From: Clitopilus passeckerianus
Taxonomy: Eukaryota > Basidiomycota > Agaricomycetes > Agaricales > Entolomataceae
Assembly (NCBI GenBank): GCA_944990035.1
Contig: CALYLX010000128.1
Coordinates: 434,001 to 498,000, forward strand
Direction: 5' to 3'
Length of the DNA stretch: 64,000 nucleotides
Shown here: piece after piece, positions 46,000 to 57,167 of the stretch
How the letters are laid out: each line of letters opens with the position of its first letter
How positions within the stretch are numbered: position 1 is the stretch's first letter
Notes under the pieces: generated by a model
What the model saw: the letters and a program-made list of their open reading frames with translations, nothing else
Databases searched by the model: none
What the model was told of the DNA's origin: nothing
Translations under genes and position numbers: made by a program

Positions 46000-47136
46000 A
46001 TGTCCTTCCTCCTCCCTCAACGGGCCCTCTGCCGGTCAGTCGCCAGCCCTCTCAAGCATGCTGTAAGAAGCAGAAATCTGATATGGGGTGGGTCTCTTGA
46101 ACGTAAGAGGTATCTTGGTAGAGTTCTGTCGCCTCTATGGAAGCCAGCAACACAATCTAGGGCTTTACCACAAACCCGGTTTTTCTCCTCGACGAACTGG
46201 CTCAAGACTCGGCGACCTTACCCACACAGGGATTATGGAAATCCCCGTGGAGAAAGAAAGAGCTTCCTTGGATTTCTTGACAACCTTCCTCAGGGCGCAG
46301 TATTCTGGGGAATCATAACTATCAATGGCGCTGTCTTTGTCATGTGGTATCTTTCACGTCAACGCTATGTTAGTCCTCCAAAATCTCCTTTTAGATAGAC
46401 ATTGATCCAACGCTTCAGAAACTACAAAATGAACCAAGCGCATACCAGTTCATGTACGACAACTTCACCGACAGCTGGAGGAATCTATCTTCAGGCAGAG
46501 TGTGAGTGCGCCACACACCATAACGCGTCTTTCAAATCTGAGAGAGATTATCCGACCAACCAATTTAGTTGGACACTTGTCACAGCGTGCTTCTCGCACG
46601 AGAATATCCCCCACATTCTCTTCAATGGATTCACATTTTTTTCATGGCACGACCCGTCCTTGAAATGCTTCGCAGCCGACAATTCATCTTCCTCTACATT
46701 GGAGGTGGCATTTTCGCCAGCGTAGCCAGCATGACGTACGGGAACATGGTCAAGCACAGGGACACGCCTTCTCTTGGGGCAAGCGGTATGTTCTTCTTTG
46801 GCATGTTGGTTTTTCATGTATTAAACCTAGAACGTTTTTGCAGGGGCTTTATACGGAGTGGTATCCTATCTAGCTTGCGTTGCACCGAGGATGACCTTCC
46901 AGCTGTACGGCATCATCCCTATTCCAGCCTGGCTCGCCGTGGCGGGCATTTTCTCTTATGATACTTATTCTGCTATTAACGACAAAGTGAGCCCTTCCTG
47001 CGTCACCCTATTCATTGCAGATGCTCAAACCTCCTTTTTCTAGCAACGAGGCACCGATACAGCTGGCCATGTCGGTGGACTGGTGGCAGGCATGGGTTAC
47101 TACGTTATTCGTCGTCGTTTAGGCTTGTTCCCTTAA
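46000..47136 (+). CDS. PCP1: Mitochondrial rhomboid protease Pcp1/PARL
   Basis: Inner-membrane rhomboid peptidase that processes Mgm1/OPA1-type substrates. The N-terminus is a presequence (MSFLLPQRALCRSVASPLKH). The membrane core follows: GAVFWGIITINGAVFVMWYL, DNFTDSWRNLSSGRVWTLVT, ACFSHENIPHILFNG, LYIGGGIFASVASMTYGN, catalytic serine in GASGALYGVVSYLA, and catalytic histidine in TAGHVGGLVAGMGYYV. The frame breaks in the T7 run at 46636-46642: an eighth T joins FNGFTFF to FMARPVLEML. The first intron is puzzling: GTTAGT to TTTTAG is only 26 nt (46369-46394), yet an in-frame stop sits just before the next exon, so some splice is needed. Confidence 0.9.
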
Positions 47137-47376
47137 GTATGAAACGAGAAGCACGCTCCCCACTCAAACCATGTTGGAATTTGAAGCAATGTCGATTGAG
47201 AAGTTATTGTACATGATTTTAAGGATTGTGAAGCGCTACTTATTCATGAATCAGCGAAACGTATTTATAAGGGGTGCATAATGTAGCGGAAAGAAGGCGA
47301 TATTTCTGTTGAAAGCGACATAAAGATGTGCATCCGAGGAACCTATACCAGAATATGACTGATCCTTCCCAGCAGC

Positions 47377-50300
47377 TCAACCAAAGACGTTAGTACCAGA
47401 CACCCGCCTCGACGGTGTGCTGGTCCTCGTGTCCAACCGGCTGATCTCCTTCTGCAGCTTGTCAATCCCCGCTCCAGCAATAGAATTCGACTCTCTTGCT
47501 CCATGCTTGTCGAATAGGTAAGTCAACAGGTTCTTCTTCTCGTCCGCGAGGCCATCCAGTAGGGTGAACAGGTGGGTCTCGTCGCGAAGAACGAGCTGGG
47601 CTGCTATAATTGCCGCGGCAGCGGATTCTCGAATGATGAGGGAGGACTGGTCGTTAAGTGCCTGCAGAAGGGCGAGTTAAAGGGGCTTTTTAAAAGAACA
47701 ACGGTGATCTTACAGAAATGAGAGTGCCTTTAAGACGGGGCAGCTCCTCCTCTGCAATCTCAGCCGGTAGTCTGAGGATGAATTTGCCCAGAGCTATGAG
47801 CCCGAAAGCATATGTCGTTGACTTCACAGAGCTATCTGACCAGGTCGGTGCAGGCTCGGCGAGGAATGTTCTCAAGTTTGCGTGCATGGTAGTCAAGCCA
47901 TAAACTGGTTCAATCTTCGTAGTCAAAGCATCACGGATCGTGTTTGTAGCTTCCATGACCTGGATATCGGTCAGGACAATTCAGAGCACATGCCGGAGCA
48001 ACTCACGTTCAACTTGTTAGCATATCGAACTCTAAAGAGAACAGAGAAGATCTCCGATTCTCTGCCTTCTAGGTAGCTGCTCTGGTTTGCGAGCATTTCC
48101 CAAAGGACAATGAGTCCGTACTCGATCTCTTCCTCACTCTAGCAAATAAATTCAATCTCATAGATCTTCCTGGTAGATAACACATACCTTGTCAGCCTCC
48201 AAGAACTGTATTAAAGCCTTAAACAGCTTGTCCAGATTCTTATTAGTTTCCCAAATATCCGCATTCAAGTTCGGGAATGAGCGCGCAGAGGGCATGAGGG
48301 GAGAGGGGCTGTTAAGGTCGTCGGGCTCGGGGCTCAGTGGTGGCGTGTTCTCGGAGGCCACTGGGTTCTCGAGGGAGAGTAGTGCCAGCCTCTGGAGAGT
48401 CGAAATGTCTGGGTTACCACTTTCTAGGGCGATCAAGCACGCCTTGAATTCTCCTTCAACTTCAGCGGGAGGGACGGGCTGCGTGTTTCTGTCGAACACT
48501 AGAGAAGTAGATTAGATATTGCAGAAATGAATCATGTATAGACAGTAACTGACATGTTTTCCTTTTCAGCCACCAGCCAGTCTCGTGTTTCTTGTCTTGC
48601 AGTACGTCAATCAAAGATGAGGAGTTCCCATTTCGAACTGGGCTATCTTGGAACATCGCTGCTTGCTTCATGATTGAGCTAATGCGGTTGTTCGGTGTCT
48701 TCGGCGGCTGCCCGTGAGCCATTGGGATCGGCGCAGGTTTGGACCTCGGTTTCATCGGCGTGGCGGCATTCCCGACCAGAAGAGCAGGAGGTATTGGTGA
48801 GTGATGGTGCTCGTCTTCATCGTCCACGAGCTCGAGCAGACGCTCAGCAGCGCTTTCAGCCTGTTCAGCCCTCGCACGCAAGGCATCCTCGACGACAGGA
48901 TGGTCGGCCATTACTGATTCTGTCGATAAAGCATTCGATAGGTGCGGTTTGGAGTCATCAGACATTATGGAGGATGACTGTCCAGGGGAAAGGGTCCCGT
49001 GAGGATGGGACTGGTGTATTTCGAAAGGCGCCGAGAAGGACATCAGCATGTGTGACTCGTCCCCCATTTCACTGTCATCGTCGGGTAATGGGATTGTCTG
49101 AGCTAAGAGTAGGGATTCGTCCATTCCTTGCATGTTCGGGAATAGTACAGATTGCCGACCGACGAGGGAAACATTGGGGTATGACCTAGGCGAGCCATGT
49201 GGTGGCAATCTCTGTTTGCCTGAAGAAGGCGGAGATGGTGGAAGCGCAACGTGGGTGGCTGTCCGGACAATTCTGTTTCCAGGTGTCGGGGTCTGGGCGA
49301 GAGGGGACGAGGCCCGACGTTTGAACGCCGATTGCTGCTCAGTTGGAGGGGGCGAAAGCTCCCGCTTGGCACCAGTGGCAAGCTCTCTTGAAGATGGTCG
49401 ACTTGGCATTGGGGTGGTATGGGTACTGCTGACGGATCGAGGTTTGGAGCCCGAGATTGTCCTGGCTCTGATCATCGAGCTAGGGGGGAGGTTGATGTCC
49501 TCAAAGGGGACGACGGACGGTTTGTAGTGGAAGTTGACATTGACGTCGACCTACTGAATCCAGGTGAACCTGGTCGTTTGGGAGGAGCGACATGAGAGCT
49601 GGAGGTAGCTTGATGCCTCAATGATGGAGGTGCATTTTGGATTGCTTTGGCTTTGGCTCGACTAGCTGCAATCGCTGCAGCGATGCTGGATTTCTTAGGC
49701 GCTTGCGGTTGGGGTGTCGCTCCCAAACTAGCCAGTTGTTCGGGGTTGGGGCAGGCTTTCTCGAGCTGCTTGCGCGAAGTAGCGTCCAGCGAGTCCAAAA
49801 TGGCAGCAGCTTTGTCGGGCCAAACGCCTTCAAAGGCCCAATACGTGATTCTGGCAGTTTCTCGTACGGCAGGATTTGAGTCAGCCAGAGATTTTCTCAA
49901 CGCTTTGTCGAGGGTATCCATGCCACCAGAAGCCTCGATGGCGTATTTGGAGCGGTGACCATGCACTTCTATATATTGCTTGATATGGCCTACCACATAT
50001 GCCCTAGCCTGTATGGTTTTCTCCTGCAGTGTGTTCCAGAGAAGTGGTATCACAGTCCTAGGTTGTGCTGAAATATTGGCAATGATTGCTGTGACGGCGG
50101 CTTGAGATTGCTGAGCGGTAATCTTCTTGGTAAATCCCGCCATCCTCAGTAAATTTGATAAGAGGGTATCACAGAAAGGGTCGATGCTTGGTCCTAGGGT
50201 AACTGCCATCTCGGTGTAAAGCGAAGTTGTGTGCACAGCAACAGTTGTCCGCAAACTCGCAAGCTGTGTTTACTTTAAGCATCCAAACACTGAACCAAAT

Positions 50301-51907
50301 GTTGGAGGTAGCATACAGTTTTGAGCGACCATGATATGAAGCTATCCTTCAGCGACGCCAAGAAGGTATCCGTGTATCGCAGATGAACATCTCCTTTGAG
50401 CATACTCGAACACGCACGATAGCTGATTCGCGGGCTGCCCAGTTGTGTTCCGTTTCTTTGCCCTATACACGAATATACGAATCAGACATGGAACTGAAGC
50501 TGGGGTATCTGTTCTAGATTTACCTCGAAGGATTTTGCCATGGCGGCGAATTCATTTTCCAGGTCTCGGTCAGAGGCAATCTGGTAAGATATGATAAGCA
50601 AAGCATGTGCAGAAAGCTTGACATCTTACATATATAGGTCGTATTTCTGGTGCTTCTGCGGTTGGTGTTGTTGCTACTGAAGAAGCTAATGAAGCTAGGC
50701 CGGCGCGACTGGACGGGCGAGAAGTAGAAGTCGTCATGCCCGAGCTCGCTGTTCTCGAGATTCCCGAGCTTTCCTGACTTGAGGCTAGGTTTTTTCGCTG
50801 AAGTAGCAGACTTGGGGGGACATATTCGCCCTTCGAATTCGAACTACCGGCGTCCCCATTTTCGGTCCCCTCGCTTTGAAGGCTGCTCGTGGATTTGCTG
50901 AGCATTTGCGAGAGTACGCCATCTACTATAGTCTTGCGGACTCCTTTCTTTGTCATCTCTTTCTTCAGGTCCGCGCGTGCAGCATCTGTGACACCTGGAC
51001 CAGTGAAGAGTTCGACGACTGACTGCCTGGCGCAATCCCGAACGTGTGCATCCGTGTCTTCAAGGGCATCCACAAGAAGGGAGAGGTAGGGACGAATGGG
51101 GAATTGATGGTGAATACGCCGTATGTGCACAAAAGTCAAAATCGACTAGGTAAGAGGGTTGGTGCGAGGTTTCCCAGATGAGGGAGAGACGTTGCTTACC
51201 TGTTCCCGTATTTTCCACACCTTACTACCAAGCCCATTTTCCCTCATATGACGTTCGAAAATCATAAGGGGAGTCTCAGAACCTTTATCCCGAATCGACT
51301 TGGTCAAGCTTGCGCTGTTCACATTCGAGCGGAACGCGAATCCACCGAGGAGCACCAACGTCTCTCGAGCTTTCAATTGTGGCCTTTCTCGGTCTCCCAG
51401 GCGATCCATTACGCCTCCAGATGAAAGAAACGCGTTCAGAACTTGGCGAAGTGTCGTTACATCGGACAAATGAGACCCATTTACGGAGGATGTGGACGAA
51501 TATGGTGAACGTGGGACGCTGCTGGCTGGTGCAGGAGGACTAGTCGTGCTTTGGAAGATCAAAGGTAGTAGCGGTGGTAGCGCATATAGCGTGGCAGTCG
51601 TCAGGTGTTGGTTCGGGGTTCGTAGACAGGTTTTCAAGACACTAAGTAGTCCATCGAGGTCAGCGATCTTGAAATTCTGTTGGTGAGCACGGAGAACAAG
51701 GACTAAACTCATGCGCCACTGTACCTCTGCACCAGACTCAAACTCTAGTTGCATTTTCGCTAGCGCATCCACTTTGACGTCGACATCTGCGAAGGGGAAA
51801 AACTCAGAACGATACAGTAAGCAACCACAATGCTTGTAGCCCTTACCGTTACTGCTCTTGCACTGATTAACAAGCCTCTCCACTGTTGTGAGCTCAGCAT
51901 CCATCAT
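47377..51907 (-). CDS. STU1: CLASP/Stu1 microtubule-associated protein
   Basis: TOG-domain protein that stabilises spindle and interphase microtubules and acts at kinetochores. It starts MMDAELTTVERLVNQCKSSN and has about twelve exons. N-terminal TOG-like HEAT repeats (VDALAKMQLEFESGAEVQWR; LVDALEDTDAHVRDCARQSV), a second TOG (MAGFTKKITAQQSQAAVTAI; DSNPAVRETARITYWAFEGV), a long Ser/Pro/Arg-rich linker that would bind microtubules and EB1, and C-terminal CLASP repeats (LVLRDETHLFTLLDGLADEK; GLIVLWEMLANQSSYLEGRE). The frame breaks near 49475: one extra base joins TSPLAR to MIRARTISGSKP within the linker. Both ends and all HEAT blocks are conserved, so it is probably functional. Confidence 0.9.
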
Positions 51908-52113
51908 GGGCAGTAGTCAGATACGACTTCCTGACAACGAAGAGCTATGCGAAGCGTGACCGCCAAGGTCAGAGGGTATACGATGTGCACGAAGTCAAGA
52001 AGCGAACAACCTTCATGTAATTGATCTGAACACATACAATACATATTTGGTACATATGGCCGCTCCACAACCGGCCATGGCGAGAAATCCGCAAAGAAAA
52101 TACAGAATAACCC

Positions 52114-52692
52114 TCAACCTTTCTTATCTGAGTGGCCAAGAGGCTTCCCAGGTTGTATCTGATCTCGCAAGCGTTGTTTCTGTGGACACCGTTGTTACTA
52201 GACTTGGACATGGAAAGATTAAGGCTGGTGGAACATGCCAGTATCTTGAGCTCCGGGAAACCACCTTCTGCTTTCCTATCCCACAGAAGATAGGGTTCTT
52301 TGGATTCCCTTGCCAGCCAGACGCGAAAACGGCCTGCTGTCTCCTCAGTATTTCGCGGAATCAAGGTCACAGCTCCGATATTCGGCGGTGGAAATGTTAG
52401 CAGGAGTTCTGTTTGTACCCAAGTGGCACGATGTAGCCTATATAGTTTAAGCAAAAAATACTTGTTCCAAGTTGCCTCGAGTGGCGCTCACCAACGACAC
52501 TGCAGTAACAGCCCGTAGGAATCAACTTGTATTTATCATGGACAGGTTGTCACTTACTCGATCACAGAATTCAATGATAACTTTCGGTACTGACAGGGAA
52601 TTCGGAAAGACAAAAGTTGTCACATCCACTGTATCCTTGGCTAGAGTGCTTGCATTTCCTTCACTTGTACCGTCTACCAAGCAGGAGGCCAT
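52114..52692 (-). CDS. SelW/Rdx-family thioredoxin-like protein with 8-nt micro-exon
   Basis: Small redox protein of the Rdx (selenoprotein W/T/H-like) family; here both redox positions are Cys. Four exons (52558-52692, 52492-52499, 52239-52437, 52114-52179) total 408 nt, 135 aa. Exon 1 ends VIIEFCDR; the 8-nt exon adds Cys-Arg and the first two bases of Trp, giving CDRCRWLHRATWVQTELLLT, the CxxC motif followed by the family RAxWxxxELL segment. Next come NIGAVTLIPRNTEETAGRFR, YLLWDRKAEGGFPELKILKQ and the typical tail RDQIQPGKPLGHSDKKG. The last intron (52180-52238) is GC-AG (GCATGT to CCACAG). Without the micro-exon the frame is broken and the second Cys is lost. Confidence 0.85.
52492..52499 (-). 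other. 8-nt micro-exon of the SelW-like gene
   Basis: Sequence TGTCGTTG on the minus strand, flanked by a 58-nt intron (52500-52557, GTAAGT to CTGCAG) and a 54-nt intron (52438-52491, GTGAGC to TATAG). It supplies the second Cys of CxxC and restores the reading frame. Confidence 0.8.
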
Positions 52693-52742
52693 CGTTGCTG
52701 TCACTTGAGACGCTCGCTAATCGCAGAATTAGGAAAAAACAC

Positions 52743-52748
52743 CACGTG
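52743..52748. promoter_or_regulatory. CACGTG box in the SelW-like/PCH2 divergent promoter
   Basis: E-box core in the middle of the 142-bp space, 51 bp from the SelW-like start and 87 bp from PCH2. Confidence 0.4.
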
Positions 52749-52834
52749 CAGAGATTATCATGCTTGTTTACGCGTTGTTTGGCCGACTGGGACGCGTCTT
52801 CGCCTCTCGTCTCCCTTCGACACACCTACACCTC

Positions 52835-54664
52835 ATGGTTGCAACGGACACGATCATGGGGTCCCTGACAGAAAACAATGGCTCAGAAGCGAAGAAATGG
52901 ACCGTCCACGGTAAAGTCGGATCCATTGCTGTTGTAGAATCTATCTGATTGATCGTGACGCAGTTGAAGTCAGACTGAAGCCACGAGCAGCTTCTCGATT
53001 CGATTCGATAAAGAATCTTGTCCACTCGTTTCTCAGCTCATATGAACGCGTCGGAGTGCCGTCTGTGCTGGATGGCTGGCAAGATACCCCAGAACTCGCT
53101 GCTTCGGTAGAGCGCATCGCAGTCTCCGAATCCGCATGCCCATCCCATACAATCACAATACAAGAGGTCTCACTGCAGATACACGTGTATCAACCATCTG
53201 ATACCGACTCTTTTGAAGAGTTTACGAACACTTCTGGTGGTCGGGGCGAAGACGATGAGACAATGGCGGCTAGTGTATACGAACTGCCCAATAGAAGTTG
53301 GGAAGGCTTGTGGGACTCCTTGATATATGCGGACGATATCAAGCTAAAGCTCCTGGACTATATTCATGCAACGCTTGTGCTCAGTGATGCTAATGTTGAC
53401 TGTGCGTGTTTAGATCCTCTCGTCTATATGCGCTCAGTAACCTAAACTGAATGACAACCCCAAGTCAACCTTGTATCGTGGAATCGTGTAGTGCTCCTCC
53501 ATGGGCCTCCAGGGACTGGGAAAACGTCTCTTTGTAGAGCGCTAGCTCAGAAGCTATCGATACGACTTTCTCACAGGTTAATCCATGGTTAATATAAATG
53601 CCAGTTACTGACACCCGAAAATCAGATACACCCAGGCTCGATTGCTCGAAATCAACTCACATTCACTATTCTCGAAATGGTTCTCCGAATCAGGCAAACT
53701 TGTCCAGCGCTTATTTACTAGCATTCAGGAGCTCGCCGATGAGGAGGACGCATTTCTCGTGGTCTTGATAGGTCTGTTGGTTTTCTGGTCGATTTTTTGT
53801 TAGTCTTGACCTTAGCGATCAATCTGCTCAGACGAGGTGGAGTCTTTGACGGCAGCCAGAGCTGGTGCAATGGCTGGAACAGAGCCCTCAGACGGCTTAA
53901 GGGTACAATAATCAGAATTTTTCGTTGGGTTGTGAAAGATTCACACCTTGGAACAGGTTGTCAATGCATTACTCACCCAATTAGACAAGCTGAAGCATCG
54001 CAAAAATGTGCTGGTCATGTCCACTAGCAATTTAGTCAAAGCTATAGGTGGAGATAACTAGCATCCTGATCGCCTGGTAGACTCAGCCTAACCAGGCAAC
54101 AGATAGCGCATTTGTCGACCGTGCTGACATTGTCCAATACGTTGACCTGCCGTCACGCGAGGCCATCTACAACATCTTGCGCACCTGTCTCCTAGAAATG
54201 ACTGCCAAGGGTATCGTGGCGCCTGTCGTAAGTGTGTGTGTGGTCCGTACTGAATTGTCCTAACAGTTTCTTCTGCAGAGCGTCCCCACACTTGCACAAG
54301 CACAAATGTTCGAGAGCACGAGCAAGGTGTCGGTCCATCCAAATGGGTCAGATGCGCCCAATGACCCACATACAAGGGCTAAAACAGTATCATTGAAGCT
54401 GCTGGCTCTGGCGGCTTTGTGTAAGGTGAATATGCCGAGATTCATGCGGCCATCCACAACGCTAACAGATTTTAAACCTAGGGGCAAGGTTTATCTGGAC
54501 GTTCTCTGCGCCGTCTCCCCGTATTGGCTCTTGCTCGATACCTTGGAGCTGGCTTCGTCTTGTCCACAACTTCGGGGGAAGGAGGTGCCAATGTAGAGTC
54601 ATGGCTTGAGGCAATGGAGAAAGTGATCACAGAGCAGACTGCAGAACTCAAGCGAGTAAATTGA
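52835..54664 (+). CDS. PCH2: Pch2/TRIP13 AAA+ ATPase
   Basis: AAA+ remodeller of HORMA proteins (Hop1, Mad2), acting in the meiotic checkpoint and chromosome axis dynamics. About nine exons. N-terminal domain: [15 protein letters not shown]. Then [20 protein letters not shown], Walker A in [39 protein letters not shown], Walker B in FLVVLIDEVESL followed by the Pch2 signature [20 protein letters not shown], sensor segment [31 protein letters not shown] (arginine region), and [20 protein letters not shown]. All ATPase motifs are complete and the frame is intact. Start codons at 52760, 52835 and 52856 are possible; 52835 was chosen as the first without an unlikely hydrophobic leader. It implies a sexual cycle. 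Confidence 0.94.
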
Positions 54665-54945
54665 TGGAAATTGGAATTATCCACATGTTTTCCTCTATTA
54701 TGTGCGATTAGCATTAGCATTACAATTGGTAGGTGCCGGGTACTATGTAGTAAAGATAGCAAGATACTGCACACGTTTCGCTGGCCACGACTTCTACCCT
54801 CCACAGTCTTGGAGCGCCAGATGTGCGGCTGCCAGCAGGCGGACGAACAGGCACTGCTCCTATGAAAGTTCCACACTGCGGGAGACGATGAGAACCCATT
54901 CGAGTGTTGAAGGATATGAAACGTACTGGGAGCGAGAAAAAGGGA

Positions 54946-57086
54946 TTATTGCTTGTCCTGCTTCATTAACACGGCAAAGTCCTTGAAGACACCATGCTGA
55001 GCGGGTATCGGCTCGACAGTGTTATCACTACGGTTGAAAAACTTCGAGAACTTGGGGTCCTTCGCCTTAGCTGCTGGCCGCATTGGAGGCAACTTCTTCG
55101 CCCTGTTTCGACGCGTTGGTAGTGCGCTGGTGGGAACGCCTCCTTCTGGGAGCTGCCTAGGCTTGAAATTTGCGACCTTCTGCCAGCTTGACTTCTCCAA
55201 TTTCACACGTTGACCCTGCGTTGAAAGGAAAATATCCTTTCCTTCCCAGACACGACGGCCAAGCCGCTCCTTGATTCGTTGGGTGTTACGCCCTAGAATC
55301 CATTTGACGTATTTGTCGAACTGTTCTATCTCGACAAGATCACGTTCAAGGATGCGTAGATGTAGGTTGACGTCGAATGCTTTGAATGGCTCGACTGTGG
55401 GGAGTTGCTCGGACTCGATATTGAGTTCGAAGAGGTCAGGTTGGGGACGCTTGCGGTTCTTCAAGTCCACGACGGGTCCCGACTCCTCAAAGGGAGTCCC
55501 AGCGATGAGTTCGGCAAACCCATCGTCTGGCGTGCCGTCCTCCTTCTCGACCTTCTTTGGAGGATATAGAGTTACCAGCGTCCCCTCCTGCGCTTGGGCA
55601 GATATCATGGCCTCCTGCCATGTATGCCGCATAGCCGTCCTCTCCCTAGCCGACCTGTACCACTCGATGTTCTCCTTCTTGCGTTTAATGATTGCGGGCA
55701 ACTTCGTGGACAACCACCGCATAAGCCCGAGGTTTTTATCCCGGTTGCTGTGACCAAATACTGGTACAAGCATGCCACGGTTAATGGCTAGTCGGGGGAG
55801 GCCAGGTTGGCGAGGCTCTTTTGCGTGTATATCCGTTTGCGAAGCCCCCAGTCCCTACGCTTATCCACAAACATGGCTTCGTTGATGTAGTGCCGCGCGA
55901 GAGTATGGTGTCCCAATCGACAAAGGTGGCGCAGCATGATGCAGTACGTGGTCGAGTTGGCAATAACGGGTGGTTTTGACTCGACTTTAGCGCTGCCGCT
56001 TCCACTGCCAGGGCCGAAGTCGTCATCATCGTCGAAGGATGAGAATTCCTGGCTTGAGGATGGAAGAGGGTGAGTGAGCACCTCGAACGTTTGGATCATC
56101 TTGGACACCAGCTCAAGCCGCCCGAGGATGTCGAGGGTGGTGTTCAGGGCTGATGTACCAAAAGGAAGAGGGTTCGAGTTTGTCAGAATGTTGCTGCCAA
56201 AGCCAAGTTGGGCTTTTAGGGAGTGTTCGACCACGGGTGGATGGTCGGGGTTATGTATATCGATCCCATAGCCTGCTTTCATGAACACCTCTAGTGTCGG
56301 CATATCCAGTGTCTCCTTCAATATACGGATAATTAAATCCAGATTGACGGAGGTGAACCGGATGTTGTATTTCTGCATATCTGCCATCAAGAGGACAACC
56401 ATTTGTCGCGTTTGAATAACTCTCTTGGGGAGGTTCAGCTTTGCGGTGGGGTAGCTGAGTCGATGGGAAATGGCTTGTAGAATGAGTCCAAAGGTCTTCG
56501 TCCGAGGCTCAAGGCCGGTCCGGATAATCTCTTTGTACACATACATGGCTCCAAGATGATGGCCGACTGTCGAGAAGTGCTTCAGGATGAAGTGGTAGTC
56601 TTCCAGGTCGGGGGACGCGCCAGAGGCACGTATATTCCTGATGACGGTTTGGAAGCGGGATTCATAGGCGTCGGCCTCCACAGGTTCTCGTGATTGAAGT
56701 TGTCGAGTCCGGTTTGCCTGTTGCTGAGGAAACGAGGGTGCACAGTGCCGAAGGACTAGTTGGTGGACTTCCAGAGGTATCTGGTCGTAACCAGTGACAT
56801 TCATTAGACTGGTGTAATACGTCCAGACACGAGAAGCTGACGGCCGGTCGCCTGAGAGCACATATTGCAAGTCCTCTAATCTCTGCTGCTTGATTCGTTC
56901 CTCAGGAGAGAGCGTCTTTTGACCGGGCTCTGGTGCTAGCTCCTGCGGATAATTTTCGAGGTGGCTAGCGGTAAGGAGTGTGGATGCATATCGAGGCCTC
57001 GACTTCAGAGCATGCCGAGAGCTATGCCGAGCCGTTGAATAGACTGCATTGGCGAATGCTGAGTAGGATGCAGCCAACGACGGCAT
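54946..57086 (-). CDS. Mitochondrial PPR-like protein
   Basis: About 710 aa in one long exon, interrupted only by a frameshift. The N-terminus (MPSLAASYSAFANAVYSTAR, then RHSSRHALKSRPRYAST) is a strong presequence. The middle has pentatricopeptide-like helical pairs (DLEDYHFILKHFSTVGHHLG; AMYVYKEIIRTGLEPRTKTF; LILQAISHRLSYPTAKLNL; STTYCIMLRHLCRLGHHTLA). The C-terminal part (MLVPVFGHSNRDKNLGLMRW; AFDVNLHLRILERDLVEIEQ) is basic near its end. The two halves join if the C5 run (G5 on the plus strand, 55794-55798) gains one base, removing a TAG at 55788. Such proteins bind organellar RNA; the target is unknown. A CACGTG box lies about 76 bp upstream. Confidence 0.82.
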
Positions 57087-57161
57087 GAAAAGGCTTTAGG
57101 TCGTTCCGGACCTGCCACCGTATAACTTTTGGTGGCTTCGGGAAACTTTGAAAATTCAGAC

Positions 57162-57167
57162 CACGTG
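57162..57167. promoter_or_regulatory. CACGTG box upstream of the PPR-like gene
   Basis: E-box core 76 bp upstream of the start codon. The role is inferred from position. Confidence 0.35.

Noticed and set aside
52047..52400. A 117-codon plus-strand frame starting near the left of the SelW-like gene
   Set aside because: It is antisense to the SelW/Rdx-like exons, whose motifs and splice sites are convincing; the plus-strand frame has no family features.
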